Part shown: positions 43,285-51,855 of the stretch, in pieces
How the letters are laid out: every line of letters starts with the position of its first letter
How positions within the stretch are numbered: the first letter of the stretch is position 1
From: Amycolatopsis deserti
GTDB taxonomy: Bacteria > Actinomycetota > Actinomycetes > Mycobacteriales > Pseudonocardiaceae
Assembly: GCF_014653945.1 (NCBI RefSeq)
Contig: NZ_BNAU01000006.1
Span: forward strand, 248,001 to 312,000
DNA: 64,000 bases
Direction of reading: 5' to 3'
Translations under genes and position numbers: made by a program
The notes under the pieces: model-generated
What the model saw: the letters and a program-made list of their open reading frames with translations, nothing else
What the model was told of the DNA's origin: nothing
Databases searched by the model: none

Positions 43285-43733
43285 TGAATCCAGGAGTTGC
43301 CGAGCTCGCGCACGAGCTGCGCCCGCTGGTCTTCCGCCTGTACTACATGGTCCGGAGGCTGACCCCGCAGCACCAGCTCACCCTGACCCAGGGCTCGGTG
43401 CTGAGCGAGCTGGTCCACGGCGGACCACGGCGGATGAGCGTCCTCGCCGAGCTGGAGGGTGTGCGCCAGCCGTCCATGACGGACCTGGTCCGCCGGCTCG
43501 AGCGGCTCGGCCTGGTCAGCAGGCGTGCCGATCCGGACGACCGGCGCGCGGTGCTGATCGAGGCGACCGAGTCGGGCACGCGGTACGTGACCGCGCTGAT
43601 CACGGCCCGCGAGGAGTTCTTGCGCGAGCGCCTGGCCGCCCTGGATCCGGCCGACCGCGACGCGATCGACGCGGCGCTGCCGGCCCTGCGGAGGCTCATC
43701 GATCCGGTCAAGAAGGAGGAGTTGCTCGCATGA
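43284..43733 (+). CDS. MarR family transcriptional regulator
   Basis: 149 residues. MarR fold with LTLTQGSVLSELVHGGPRRMSVLAELEGVRQPSMTDLVRRLERLGLVSRRADPDDRRAVLIEAT, the winged helix and its DDRR wing. It starts at GTG 43284 in leaderless position, right on top of the second operator palindrome, so autorepression is very likely. Its stop overlaps the start of the MFS gene (ATGA). It is the expected repressor of that transporter and of the divergent VOC gene. Confidence 0.93.
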   Translation: MNPGVAELAHELRPLVFRLYYMVRRLTPQHQLTLTQGSVLSELVHGGPRRMSVLAELEGVRQPSMTDLVRRLERLGLVSRRADPDDRRAVLIEATESGTRYVTALITAREEFLRERLAALDPADRDAIDAALPALRRLIDPVKKEELLA

Positions 43734-44944
43734 GCAACCAACACGGGAGCCTGCTGGACGCGCTGAAGAACCAGCCCAAGCAGGTGTGGATCACGGCGTT
43801 CGCCGCGGTCATCGCGTTCATGGGGATCGGGCTGGTGGACCCGATCCTGCTGTCCATCGCCGAAGGGCTGCACGCCACGCCGTCCCAGGTGACCCTGCTG
43901 TTCTCGTCCTACCTGGGCGTCCAGGTGATCGCGATGCTGGTCACCGGCGCGGCGAGCGCGAAGTTCGGTCCGAAGCGGACGGTCCTCACCGGGCTGACGC
44001 TGATCGTCGTCGCGACCGCCCTGTGCGCCGCGGCTGGGTCGATCGAACAGCTCGTCGCGCTGCGCGCGGTGTGGGGCCTGGGCAACGCGTTCTTCATCGC
44101 CACCGCGCTGTCGGTGATCGTCGGCGCCGCCACTGGCGGTCAGGCCGGCGCGATCCTGCTCTACGAGGCCGCGCTCGGCGTCGGCCTCGCGGTCGGGCCG
44201 CTGCTCGGCGCCCTGCTCGGCAGCATCTCGTGGCGCGGCCCGTTCGTCGGCACCGCCGTGCTGATGGCCGCCGCACTGGTGCTGTGCTCGATCTTCCTGG
44301 CGAGCGACAACCACGAGAAGCGGGACCCGATCCGGCTGCTTGACCCGCTGCGGGCGCTGAAGCACCCCGGCCTGCTGCGCACTTCGATCGGCTCGGCGTT
44401 CTACACCGCCGCGTTCTTCACCGTGCTGGCCTGGACCCCCTTCGTGCTGGACTGGAGCGCGGTCGCGGTCGGGCTGATCTTCTGCGGCTGGGGCCTGTGC
44501 GTCGCGGTCGCCGGGGTGGTGCTCGCGCCGAAACTGGCCGGACGGCTCGGCGAGCGGCACGCGACCGTGGTGTCGGTGCTCGGGTACGCGGTACTGATGG
44601 TGGTGCTCGTGGTGCCGAGCAAGCCGGTGATCGTGGTCGGCGTGATCGCCTCCGGGCTGGTCTCCGGCCTGCTGAACACCCTGTTCACCGGCACCGCGAT
44701 GTCGATCAGCGGCGCACCGCGCCCGGTGGCGAGCGCGGGTTACAACTTCTGCCGCTGGCTCGGCGGCGCCGTGGCCGCCACCCTCGTCGGGCACGTCGCC
44801 GAGTGGCTCGGCTCGGAGCACGCCCCGTTCGTCATCGCCGCGGTCCTGTGCCTGCTGGCCGGCGGGCTCCTCGCGATCCGGACGAACAGCCCGGATCCGC
44901 ACCGGGTGCCGCGTGAGGCAGCTCTCGTCGGGGAAGAGCTTTGA
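43730..44944 (+). CDS. MFS transporter, DHA1-like
   Basis: 404 residues, 12 membrane helices. Early conserved sequence IAFMGIGLVDPILLSIAEGL; motif A appears in SAKFGPKRTVLTGL and the antiporter motif C region in ALGVGLAVGPLLGALLG. It is translationally coupled to marR and presumably exports the effector sensed by MarR. Family members include efflux proteins for drugs and dyes. Substrate not inferable. Confidence 0.92.
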   Translation: MSNQHGSLLDALKNQPKQVWITAFAAVIAFMGIGLVDPILLSIAEGLHATPSQVTLLFSSYLGVQVIAMLVTGAASAKFGPKRTVLTGLTLIVVATALCAAAGSIEQLVALRAVWGLGNAFFIATALSVIVGAATGGQAGAILLYEAALGVGLAVGPLLGALLGSISWRGPFVGTAVLMAAALVLCSIFLASDNHEKRDPIRLLDPLRALKHPGLLRTSIGSAFYTAAFFTVLAWTPFVLDWSAVAVGLIFCGWGLCVAVAGVVLAPKLAGRLGERHATVVSVLGYAVLMVVLVVPSKPVIVVGVIASGLVSGLLNTLFTGTAMSISGAPRPVASAGYNFCRWLGGAVAATLVGHVAEWLGSEHAPFVIAAVLCLLAGGLLAIRTNSPDPHRVPREAALVGEEL

Positions 44945-44949
44945 CTGCC

Positions 44950-44971
44950 GTTCACCTGTAGTTTGAGGACA
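44950..44971 (+). promoter_or_regulatory. Candidate PHO box upstream of phoX-like gene
   Basis: GTTCACCTGTA is followed 11 bases later by GTTTGAGGACA. The first unit matches the PhoP direct-repeat unit known in Streptomyces (GTTCACC); the second matches only in GTT. Fits phosphate control of the phosphatase 60 bases downstream. Confidence 0.35.
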
Positions 44972-45030
44972 CCTGGCCTCCGTCGCTTAACGTCACCAGC
45001 GTTTCCCCTGACTGAGTGACTGGAGACCAG

Positions 45031-47076
45031 GTGTCCTTCACCCCCGGGCGGCTGCTGCCCCTCCTTACCCACACGAGCGGCAGAGCCGCGACCACGTGCA
45101 TCTACCGTTGCGGCAACCAGTGTGCTCACGAGGCGCCCAACGAGTCGTCGAACGAGTACTTCGGTGACGTCGTCAAGGGCATGTCCCGGCGCGGCGTCTT
45201 CAAGGCCAGTGCCGTCATGGCCGCCGCGGCGGGCGGGTTCGCCGCGCTGAACGCCGGTGCCACCGCCTCCGCCGCCGTCCCGCCCGCGCTGGCCGGCAAC
45301 CGGCCCGGGCGCCCCGTGCCCGGCACGGACTTCACCCCCGTCGCGCCGAACAAGGCCGACGCCGTCGTCATCCCGGACGGCTGGGAGCAGAACGTCGTGA
45401 TCCGCTGGGGCGACCCGGTGGTCACCGGCGCGCCGGAGTTCGACATCGCGAAGCAGACCGCGGCCGCGCAGGCGAAGCAGTTCGGCTACAACAACGACTT
45501 CGTCGGGCTGATCCCGCAGGACCCGCAGGGCAAGCGCTTCCTGATGGTCGTGAACCACGAGTACACGACCGAGACGCAGATGTTCCCGGCCGGCCAGTAC
45601 GACGCGGCCAACCCCACCGAGGAGCAGGTCAAGATCGGCTGGGCGGCCCACGGCCTGTCCGTCGTGCTCGTGGAGAAGCAGCGCGACGGCGGCCTCGAGG
45701 TCGTGCCGAGCCACTACGGGCGCCGCATCACGCTGGACACGATCTTCGAGGTGCGTGGCCCGGCCGCCGGGTCGAAGTACCTGAAGACCTCCGCCGACCC
45801 GACCGGCACCAAGGTGCGCGGCACCCAGAACAACTGCTCGGGCGGCGTCACGCCGTGGGGCACGGTGCTCTCCGGCGAGGAGAACTTCCACCAGTACTTC
45901 GCCAACTCGGAGAAGGTCACCGACCCCGTCGTGCAGACGCGGCTGACCCGCTACGGCATCGGCAAGGGCACCACGACCCGCAAGTGGGAGCGCTTCGACA
46001 AGCGCTGGGACGTGCCGCAGGAGCCCAACGAGGTCAACCGGTTCGGCTGGGTCGTCGAGATCGACCCGAACGACCCGAACTCGACGCCGATCAAGCACAC
46101 CGCGCTCGGCCGCTTCAAGCACGAGGCCGCCACCGTCAAGATCACCAAGGACGGCCGGGTCGCGGTCTACTCCGGTGACGACGAGCGCTTCGAGTACATC
46201 TACAAGTTCGTGTCGAAGGGCAAGTACAAGCCTGGCACCAGCGCCCACGCCCGCCGCCACAACTCGGCACTGCTCGACGAGGGCACGCTGTACGTCGCGA
46301 AGTTCACCGGCGACAGCCCGGCGAGCCAGATCGACGGCACCGGCAAGCTGCCGTCCGACGGCGAGTTCGACGGCCGCGGCGAGTGGATCCCGCTGGTAAG
46401 CGGCGACAAGTCCTTCGTGGACGGGTTCACCGCCGAGGAGGTCTACGTCTTCACGCGCCAGGCCGCGGACAAGGCCGGCGCGACCAAGATGGACCGCCCG
46501 GAGGACATCGAGCCGAACCCGGTCAACGGCCGCATCTACGCCGCGCTGACCAACAACAGCGACCGCGGCGCGGCGGGCAAGGCCGGTGTCGACGAGGCGA
46601 ACCCGCGCGTCGGCAACAAGAACGGCCACGTGCTGGAGTGGGAGGAGGACCGCGGCGACGCGGCCTCGACGACGTTCTCCTGGCGGCTGCTGCTGGTCTG
46701 CGGTGACCCGGCCACGGCCGACACCTACTTCGGCGGGTTCCCGAAGGACCAGGTCAGCCCGATCTCCTGCCCGGACAACGTGGCGTTCGACCCGTACGGC
46801 AACCTGTGGATCTCCACCGACGGCAACGCGCTCGGCATGAACGACGGCCTGTTCGCGGTGCCGGTCGACGGCCCGAACCGCGGCCAGGTCAAGCAGTTCC
46901 TCACGGTGCCGATCGGCGCGGAAACCTGCGGCCCCAACGTGACGAGCGACTTCGTCACGGTCGCGGTGCAGCACCCCGGCGAGGGCGGCACCGTGACGAA
47001 CCCGCAGTCGCACTGGCCGGACGGCGGCAACAACCTGCCCCGCCCCGCCGTCGTCTCGGTGTGGCGTAAGCGCTAA
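45031..47076 (+). CDS. PhoX-type alkaline phosphatase (DUF839 family)
   Basis: 681 residues from GTG 45031 (GGAGA five to eight bases upstream; an in-frame ATG at 45016 is possible). The Tat signal is internal to the usual start: MSRRGVFKASAVMAAAAGGFAALNAG near residue 52, preceded by ~50 residues, as common in this family. The mature part is the PhoX beta-propeller: FLMVVNHEYT, WGTVLSGEENFHQYF, NPNDPNSTPIKHTALGRFKHEA, AVYSGDDERFEYIYKF, DNVAFDPYGNLWISTDGN and FVTVAVQHPGEGG. PhoX enzymes are calcium/iron-dependent exported phosphomonoesterases. A candidate PHO box upstream supports induction by phosphate starvation. The stop overlaps that of the convergent MFS gene. Confidence 0.9.
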   Translation: MSFTPGRLLPLLTHTSGRAATTCIYRCGNQCAHEAPNESSNEYFGDVVKGMSRRGVFKASAVMAAAAGGFAALNAGATASAAVPPALAGNRPGRPVPGTDFTPVAPNKADAVVIPDGWEQNVVIRWGDPVVTGAPEFDIAKQTAAAQAKQFGYNNDFVGLIPQDPQGKRFLMVVNHEYTTETQMFPAGQYDAANPTEEQVKIGWAAHGLSVVLVEKQRDGGLEVVPSHYGRRITLDTIFEVRGPAAGSKYLKTSADPTGTKVRGTQNNCSGGVTPWGTVLSGEENFHQYFANSEKVTDPVVQTRLTRYGIGKGTTTRKWERFDKRWDVPQEPNEVNRFGWVVEIDPNDPNSTPIKHTALGRFKHEAATVKITKDGRVAVYSGDDERFEYIYKFVSKGKYKPGTSAHARRHNSALLDEGTLYVAKFTGDSPASQIDGTGKLPSDGEFDGRGEWIPLVSGDKSFVDGFTAEEVYVFTRQAADKAGATKMDRPEDIEPNPVNGRIYAALTNNSDRGAAGKAGVDEANPRVGNKNGHVLEWEEDRGDAASTTFSWRLLLVCGDPATADTYFGGFPKDQVSPISCPDNVAFDPYGNLWISTDGNALGMNDGLFAVPVDGPNRGQVKQFLTVPIGAETCGPNVTSDFVTVAVQHPGEGGTVTNPQSHWPDGGNNLPRPAVVSVWRKR

Positions 47077-48383
47077 CGGCTCGACCGCGGACGGGCACCC
47101 AGCGCGAGGGCGACGCAGGCGCCGGCGACCATGCATGCGCCGACGACCCACAGCCCGCTGCGCTGGGTGCCCGTCAGGTCCCGCAGCCATCCCGTCACGT
47201 ACGGCGCCGCGAAGCCGGAGATGTTGCCCAGCGAGTTGATCAGCGCGATGCCCCCGGCGGCGGCCGTGCCGGACAGGAACGTCGACGGCAGCGTCCAGAA
47301 CGTCGGTAACGCGGCACACACGCCCACGGCGCAGATCGTCACCGCGACCATCGCGGCGTACGGGTTGCCGAGGTACAGCGCGATCGGGATGGCCACCCCG
47401 CCGACGATCATCGGCAGCGCCACGTGCCACTTCCGCTCGCGCGTGCGGTCGCCGTGCCGCGCCCAGAACACCATCACCACAGCGGCCACGACGTACGGGA
47501 TCGCGGTCACCAGACCGGCCTGCACGGTCGACAGCTTCGTCCCGAACTGCTGCCCGAACCCGGCGATGATCGTCGGCAGGAAGAACCCCAGCGCGTAGAG
47601 GCCGTAGGCGATCGCGAAGTACACGAACGCGAGCCCGAGGATGCGCGGATGCGTCAGGGCCTTGCGCAGCGGCCAGTGGTGCTCGGCCTCGGTCGCCTTC
47701 CGCTCGTTGTCCAGCTCGGTGGCCAGCCAGCGGCGTTCGTCGTCGGTGAGCCACTTCGCCTGCGCCGGCCGGTCGGTCAGGTAGAACCAGGTCACGAACC
47801 CGAGCAGGATCGCGGGGATGCCCTCGACGAGGAACATGAACCGCCACCCGGACAGTCCGAGCGCGCCGTGCCCGTGCGCGATCAGCAGGCTGGACACGGT
47901 CGACCCGATCGCCGAGGACACCGGCACGGCGACCATGAACAACGCGATCGCCTTGGCCCGCTGCGCCGCCGGGAACCAGTACGTCAGGTACAGGATGATG
48001 CCGGGGAAGAAGCCCGCCTCGGCGACGCCGAGCAGGAACCGCATGATCACCAGCGTCGTCGGGTTGGGCACGAACGCCAGCACGGTCGCGACGATGCCCC
48101 AGGTGACCATGATCCGCGCCAGCCACCGCCGCGCGCCGAACCGGTGCAGCGCGAGGTTGCTGGGCACCTCGAGCGTCAGGTAGCCGAGGAAGAAGATCCC
48201 GGAGGCGAACCCGAACGCGGTCGCGGACAGGCCGAGCTCGGTGTTCATCCCGTTCGGCCCCGCGAAGCCGATGTTGACGCGGTCCAGGTAGTTCACGAAG
48301 TACAGCAGGGCCAGGAACGGCATGATCCGCAGCGCGACCTTGCGCAGGATCCGGTCACCCTCGGCGATCGTCCTCGTCGACAT
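47073..48383 (-). CDS. MFS transporter, anion:cation symporter-like
   Basis: 436 residues with 12 helices. Family features: LRIMPFLALLYFVNYLDRVNIGFAG in helix 1, GASGIFFLGYLTLEVPSN-type sequence in helix 2, and RFLLGVAEAGFFPGIILYLTYWFP, the motif typical of the ACS family (tartrate, 4-hydroxyphenylacetate, phthalate and similar organic anions). An organic acid uptake role is likely but not specific. A good promoter, TTGACG-18-TGCAAT, ends six bases before ATG 48383, so the mRNA should be leaderless. Convergent with phoX with a 4-base stop overlap. Confidence 0.9.
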   Translation of the reverse strand: MSTRTIAEGDRILRKVALRIMPFLALLYFVNYLDRVNIGFAGPNGMNTELGLSATAFGFASGIFFLGYLTLEVPSNLALHRFGARRWLARIMVTWGIVATVLAFVPNPTTLVIMRFLLGVAEAGFFPGIILYLTYWFPAAQRAKAIALFMVAVPVSSAIGSTVSSLLIAHGHGALGLSGWRFMFLVEGIPAILLGFVTWFYLTDRPAQAKWLTDDERRWLATELDNERKATEAEHHWPLRKALTHPRILGLAFVYFAIAYGLYALGFFLPTIIAGFGQQFGTKLSTVQAGLVTAIPYVVAAVVMVFWARHGDRTRERKWHVALPMIVGGVAIPIALYLGNPYAAMVAVTICAVGVCAALPTFWTLPSTFLSGTAAAGGIALINSLGNISGFAAPYVTGWLRDLTGTQRSGLWVVGACMVAGACVALALGARPRSSR

Positions 48384-48389
48384 CCCCGC

Positions 48390-48419
48390 ATTGCATGCCA
48401 CTTACGGGTGGTTCGTCAA
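48390..48419 (-). promoter_or_regulatory. Promoter of the anion symporter gene
   Basis: Minus strand: TTGACG (48414-48419) and TGCAAT (48390-48395) with an 18-base spacer; the -10 sits at -12 to -7 from ATG 48383. Confidence 0.5.
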
Positions 48420-48421
48420 GA

Positions 48422-49420
48422 TCAGTCCAGAAGGTGCTCGATCACGTTGCGCGGATACGGCGCTCTCCGGGTCTCGGTGTGCAGGCGGAAGTAGAAGTCG
48501 TTGACCACGGCGGCGACCGGGGCGTGCCGTCGCACGACATCTGCCGCCGCGGGCGGCAGCGCGGGGAGGTCGCCGGTGCGGATGGCCGCGTTGCGCCACT
48601 GGACGTCGGAGATGCCGCCCAGTTCGCGCACGATCCAGTTGACCAGGTGGGTGAGCACGTAGCTGCGATCGTGGGTGGCGTGGTCGGCGAGGAAGCGCCG
48701 CTCGTCGCCGGTGAGGTCGAAGCGCGGACTGGACGCCAGGCCGAAGTCGGTGAGGTAGAGCCGCTCGCCGTCGGTGAGGGTGTTGCCGAAGTGCGCGTCG
48801 AAGTGCCACAACCCGACACGGCTCAGCGCCCCGGCGATGGCCGTCAGCTCGCGCTCGGCCATCTCGCACGCGTCCTCGTGCATCCAGGTGAGCAGGTCGT
48901 GCGGCATGTGCTCGAGGAACACCACAAGGTCCGCCGGCGCCGCGCCGAGCGCCTCCAGCCTCTGCCGCACGCCCGGGTGGCCGTGCCAGAACGCGATCGA
49001 CTCCTCCCGCTCGGCCGCGGTCATCGCCGGTCGCGCGCCGCTTCCGAGGATCCGCCAGTGGTGCAGCAGCAAGAAGTTCTCGCTGCCGCCCGCCAGCACG
49101 TCGTCGCTGGTCAGGACGTGCGCGGCCAGCTCACGCCAGGCGCCGCCGCCCGGCGAGCCGACCCCGTAGTGCGACCAGACCGGCAGACCGAAGAGGTCGG
49201 CGGTCGAGCGCGGGTGCGCCAGCTCCACCTCGGTGACCGGCACCCGCTTCACGAACACCGGCACGCCCTCGACGTCGGCCAGCCAGGTCGTGCCGCCGAT
49301 GCCGGTGCCCAGCGGACGGGCGGCGGCCAGGAGCGCGGCGAGACTCGAAGCGCTGAGCTGGGACAACGCCGCGGACACCCGACCGTGGCGGGCCCGCCGC
49401 GCCGCGAGTGACTGCCTCAT
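48422..49420 (-). CDS. Protein kinase/APH-fold kinase-like protein
   Basis: 332 residues with kinase-superfamily landmarks: a Gly-rich loop region (LGTGIGGTTWLAD), a candidate nucleotide Lys in VFVKRVPV, a catalytic loop HFDAHFGNTL (H-x-D-x4-N) and a metal-binding LTDFGLASS (DFG). The HFD and DFG spacing is that of small phosphotransferases and eukaryotic-like kinases. There is no membrane helix or sensor domain. The substrate may be a small molecule or protein. GGAGGA precedes the ATG. Neighbours give no clue; it is divergent from the SDR gene. Confidence 0.75.
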   Translation of the reverse strand: MRQSLAARRARHGRVSAALSQLSASSLAALLAAARPLGTGIGGTTWLADVEGVPVFVKRVPVTEVELAHPRSTADLFGLPVWSHYGVGSPGGGAWRELAAHVLTSDDVLAGGSENFLLLHHWRILGSGARPAMTAAEREESIAFWHGHPGVRQRLEALGAAPADLVVFLEHMPHDLLTWMHEDACEMAERELTAIAGALSRVGLWHFDAHFGNTLTDGERLYLTDFGLASSPRFDLTGDERRFLADHATHDRSYVLTHLVNWIVRELGGISDVQWRNAAIRTGDLPALPPAAADVVRRHAPVAAVVNDFYFRLHTETRRAPYPRNVIEHLLD

Positions 49421-49454
49421 CGGGATCTCCTCCAGCCGGCCGGGAACAACCGCC

Positions 49455-49460
49455 TAACGT
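49455..49460 (+). promoter_or_regulatory. -10 element for leaderless SDR gene
   Basis: TAACGT at -12 to -7 before the ATG at 49467; no ribosome binding site. Confidence 0.5.
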
Positions 49461-49466
49461 AGGGGC

Positions 49467-50150
49467 ATGCCGGAAAGTCCCCTCGCTCTCGTCACCGGTG
49501 CCTCCCGCGGGATCGGTGCCGCCGTCGCCCGCGCGCTCGCCCCCACCCACCGCGTTCTGCTCGGCGGCCGGGACGTCGACGCGCTCGCCGAGCAGGCCGC
49601 CGAGTCGGCGAACGCCGAGCCGTGGCCAGTGGACCTGAGCGACCTCGACGGCGTGCGCGCGGCGGTCGCCGGTATCGACCGGCTGGACGTCCTGGTCCAC
49701 TCCGCCGGCACGGCCGAGCTGGGCACCGTCGAGCAGTCCGCGCCCGCCGCGTGGCGGAAGAACTTCGAGGTCAACGTCGTCGCCGTGGCGGAGCTGACCC
49801 GGCTGCTGCTGCCCGCCCTGCGCGCCGCGAACGGGCACGTCGTGATCATCAACTCCGGCCAGGGCCTGTCCGCCCGCGCCGGCTGGGGCCCCTACGCGGC
49901 GAGCAAGCACGCGGTGCGCGCGTTCGCCGACGCGCTGCGCGATGAGGAGCCGGGCATCCGCGTCACCTCGGTTTACCCGGGTCGCACCGACACCGAGATG
50001 CAGCAGGCGATCATCGCGGGCGAGGGCAAGGAGTACGCCCCCGCGGAGTACCTGCGGCCGGACTCGGTCGGTGCGGCGGTGCTCTCCGCCGTCACCGCGA
50101 GCGCCGACGCGCACGTCACCGACATCACCGTCCGGCCCCGCCCGCACTAG
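49467..50150 (+). CDS. Short-chain dehydrogenase/reductase
   Basis: 227 residues, classical SDR: cofactor motif TGASRGIG at residues ~10-17, NSAG-equivalent HSAGTAE, catalytic Ser in IINSGQG and the Y-x-x-x-K in YAASKHAV. Cofactor (NADP preferred by the ASR basic position) and substrate are not certain. It has its own leaderless promoter. The stop codon overlaps the stop of the convergent gene in a shared CTAG (50147-50150). Confidence 0.9.
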   Translation: MPESPLALVTGASRGIGAAVARALAPTHRVLLGGRDVDALAEQAAESANAEPWPVDLSDLDGVRAAVAGIDRLDVLVHSAGTAELGTVEQSAPAAWRKNFEVNVVAVAELTRLLLPALRAANGHVVIINSGQGLSARAGWGPYAASKHAVRAFADALRDEEPGIRVTSVYPGRTDTEMQQAIIAGEGKEYAPAEYLRPDSVGAAVLSAVTASADAHVTDITVRPRPH

Positions 50151-50569
50151 ACGTCGGGGCCGAGCGAGCCGACGAACTCCCGGAAGTCGCCGGCCAGCGC
50201 GTCGAACTCGGCCCGGGTGCAGGTCAGCACCGCGCGGACGACGGCGCGCTGACCCGCCCCCTCGCCCATCGCGAGGTACACCTCGCTGCGCACGAACGTC
50301 TCGTCGCTGACCGTGAACCGCAGCTCCTGCACGAAACCGCCGCCGCCGATCTCCTCGCCGCTGAGCACGGTCACCTCGTCGGCGGTGTCGCGCAGGTCCG
50401 CCGCGGACTCGGCGGCCACCTCGCGCAACGGCACCGCCCGCGGCCACACCCCGCCGGTCAGCATGATCCCCGCGGTGTCCGACCGCACCGCGGCGAACGC
50501 GGCGTCCCGCGCGGGCACCGGCTCCCAGCCGTCCGGTAGTCCGAAGTGGACGGAAACGGGCAGTGTCAT
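50147..50569 (-). CDS. Hypothetical protein, LpqN/DcrB-like fold suspected, in T7SS substrate operon
   Basis: 140 residues, soluble. The start PVSVHFGLPDGWEPV and the alternating strand pattern (VLSGEEIGGGGFVQELRF, RAVVRAVLTCTRAEFDALAGDFREFVGSL) resemble LpqN/DUF1795-type domains. It starts inside the last four bases of the upstream T7SS substrate gene (start 50569, upstream stop 50566), so it is the third gene of a coupled operon. In such operons the third product is often a chaperone or an immunity-type partner; here that is only inference from position. Confidence 0.65.
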   Translation of the reverse strand: MTLPVSVHFGLPDGWEPVPARDAAFAAVRSDTAGIMLTGGVWPRAVPLREVAAESAADLRDTADEVTVLSGEEIGGGGFVQELRFTVSDETFVRSEVYLAMGEGAGQRAVVRAVLTCTRAEFDALAGDFREFVGSLGPDV

Positions 50570-51855
50570 CCGAACAACCCCTTGAGCGACTTGCCGACGT
50601 CGGTGACGTCCTCGCCGAAGTCCTTGATGCCTTCGCCGGCCGCCTCGATGCCGTCGCCGATCGCGTTCGTCGCCGACTTCGCGGTCTCGGCGACCTTGTG
50701 GCCGTCGACCTGCAGGTCGAACCCGAGCTCGCCGCCGAGCCCGAGCGCCAGGCCGGCGTTGCCCTTGATGTGGAACTTGCCGTCCTCGCCCTTGCCGACG
50801 GTGAACCCGGCCTCCGCGCCGAGACCGGCCCAGCCCTCCGCGGTCCCGCCGGCCCCGACACCACCGACGTCGACCGCGCCGCGCACGCTGCCGCGCGCCC
50901 CGGCGAACACCCCGGCCTTGGCTTCGAGCACCTCCTTGGTGGCCTTGAGCCCGGCCCGGCCGCGGACGCCGAACATGGCCTCCGCCTTGCCGTCCAGACC
51001 GAGGACGCCGTAGTCGACGCGGCCGGTCGCGGTGCTCTTGATGCCGTCGATCGTCTCCAGTTCGAGGATGAGGCCCTTCTTGTTCAGCGCCGCCTGGAAG
51101 TTGCTCTCGATGCCGACCATCGTTTCCAGCTTGCCGGTAAGGGTGAGATCGCCCTTCTGGAGCTTGCCCTCGGCGACCTGGTGCAGCAGGTAGGCGTAGT
51201 AGCGGTAGCGGCCAAGCTTGCCGTGCTCGGGCGGGATGTACTTGTTGCCGTACTCCCAGGTTTTGATCGACGAGCTGCCGCTGGCGTCCCAGCCGCTGGT
51301 GATCGCGTCGACGAGCCCGCCGATAGCGCTGCCGGTCGCGGCCTCGATCGTGCCGATGACCCGCGCGGCGTCGGCGGCCTGGCGTTCCAGCTGCTCACGG
51401 GCGCGGTCGAGGACGTCCCGCGCCTGCTGCTGGAGTTGCTCGCCCTGCTGCCGCAGCTGCTCGGCCTGCCGCACCGCCTCCTCGGCGGCGTCCTCGACGG
51501 CCTGCTCGGCGGCCCGGTCGAGGGCGCGGCGGCCGGAGTCCCACAGCTCGATCGCCTCCTGGGCCTGCTCCTGGGCCCAGCGCAGCGTGTCGGCGTAGTG
51601 GTTCAGACCGCCGGCGGCGGCGGCGAGGCTGTCGGCCGCCTTCAGCCACTGCGGGGGCAGCCAGTCGACCAGCTCGCCGAATGCGTCGGAGGCCGCGCCC
51701 TGCCAGCCGGGGACGCTGAACCCGGCGAGCTTCGACCCGACGCCTTCGAATTGTTTCGCCTGGTCGAGCAGGGTCCGGACGTGCTCGACGATGGTCTCCG
51801 GCGATCCGGGAACCAGCGCGCGGGGGTCGTTGGTGGAGCCGAGCTCCGCGCTCAC
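50566..51855 (-). CDS. Putative type VII secretion substrate with Gly-rich C-terminal domain
   Basis: 429 residues. The N-terminal ~90 residues have a WXG100-like hairpin: VEHVRTLLDQAKQFEGVGSKLAGF, then FSVPGWQGAASDAFGELVDWL (W-Q-G turn). A long coiled-coil region follows, rich in Gln/Glu/Arg (residues ~90-165, AEEAVRQAEQLRQQGEQLQ). The C-terminal part (residues ~210-390) is a beta-type Gly-rich domain (GVLGLDGKAEAMFGVRGRAGL, GEDGKFHIKGNAGLALGLGG), with a final amphipathic helix. WXG leader plus coiled coil plus distinct C-terminal domain is the plan of T7SS-exported polymorphic effectors; toxicity is not proven. The GTG start overlaps the upstream stop as GTGA. Confidence 0.75.
   Translation of the reverse strand: MSAELGSTNDPRALVPGSPETIVEHVRTLLDQAKQFEGVGSKLAGFSVPGWQGAASDAFGELVDWLPPQWLKAADSLAAAAGGLNHYADTLRWAQEQAQEAIELWDSGRRALDRAAEQAVEDAAEEAVRQAEQLRQQGEQLQQQARDVLDRAREQLERQAADAARVIGTIEAATGSAIGGLVDAITSGWDASGSSSIKTWEYGNKYIPPEHGKLGRYRYYAYLLHQVAEGKLQKGDLTLTGKLETMVGIESNFQAALNKKGLILELETIDGIKSTATGRVDYGVLGLDGKAEAMFGVRGRAGLKATKEVLEAKAGVFAGARGSVRGAVDVGGVGAGGTAEGWAGLGAEAGFTVGKGEDGKFHIKGNAGLALGLGGELGFDLQVDGHKVAETAKSATNAIGDGIEAAGEGIKDFGEDVTDVGKSLKGLFG

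Noticed and set aside
44740-48126. Open frame of more than 1100 codons on the minus strand across the PhoX gene
   Set aside because: It runs through several genes in a shadow frame; composition is Arg/Val/Gly-rich with no conserved motif.
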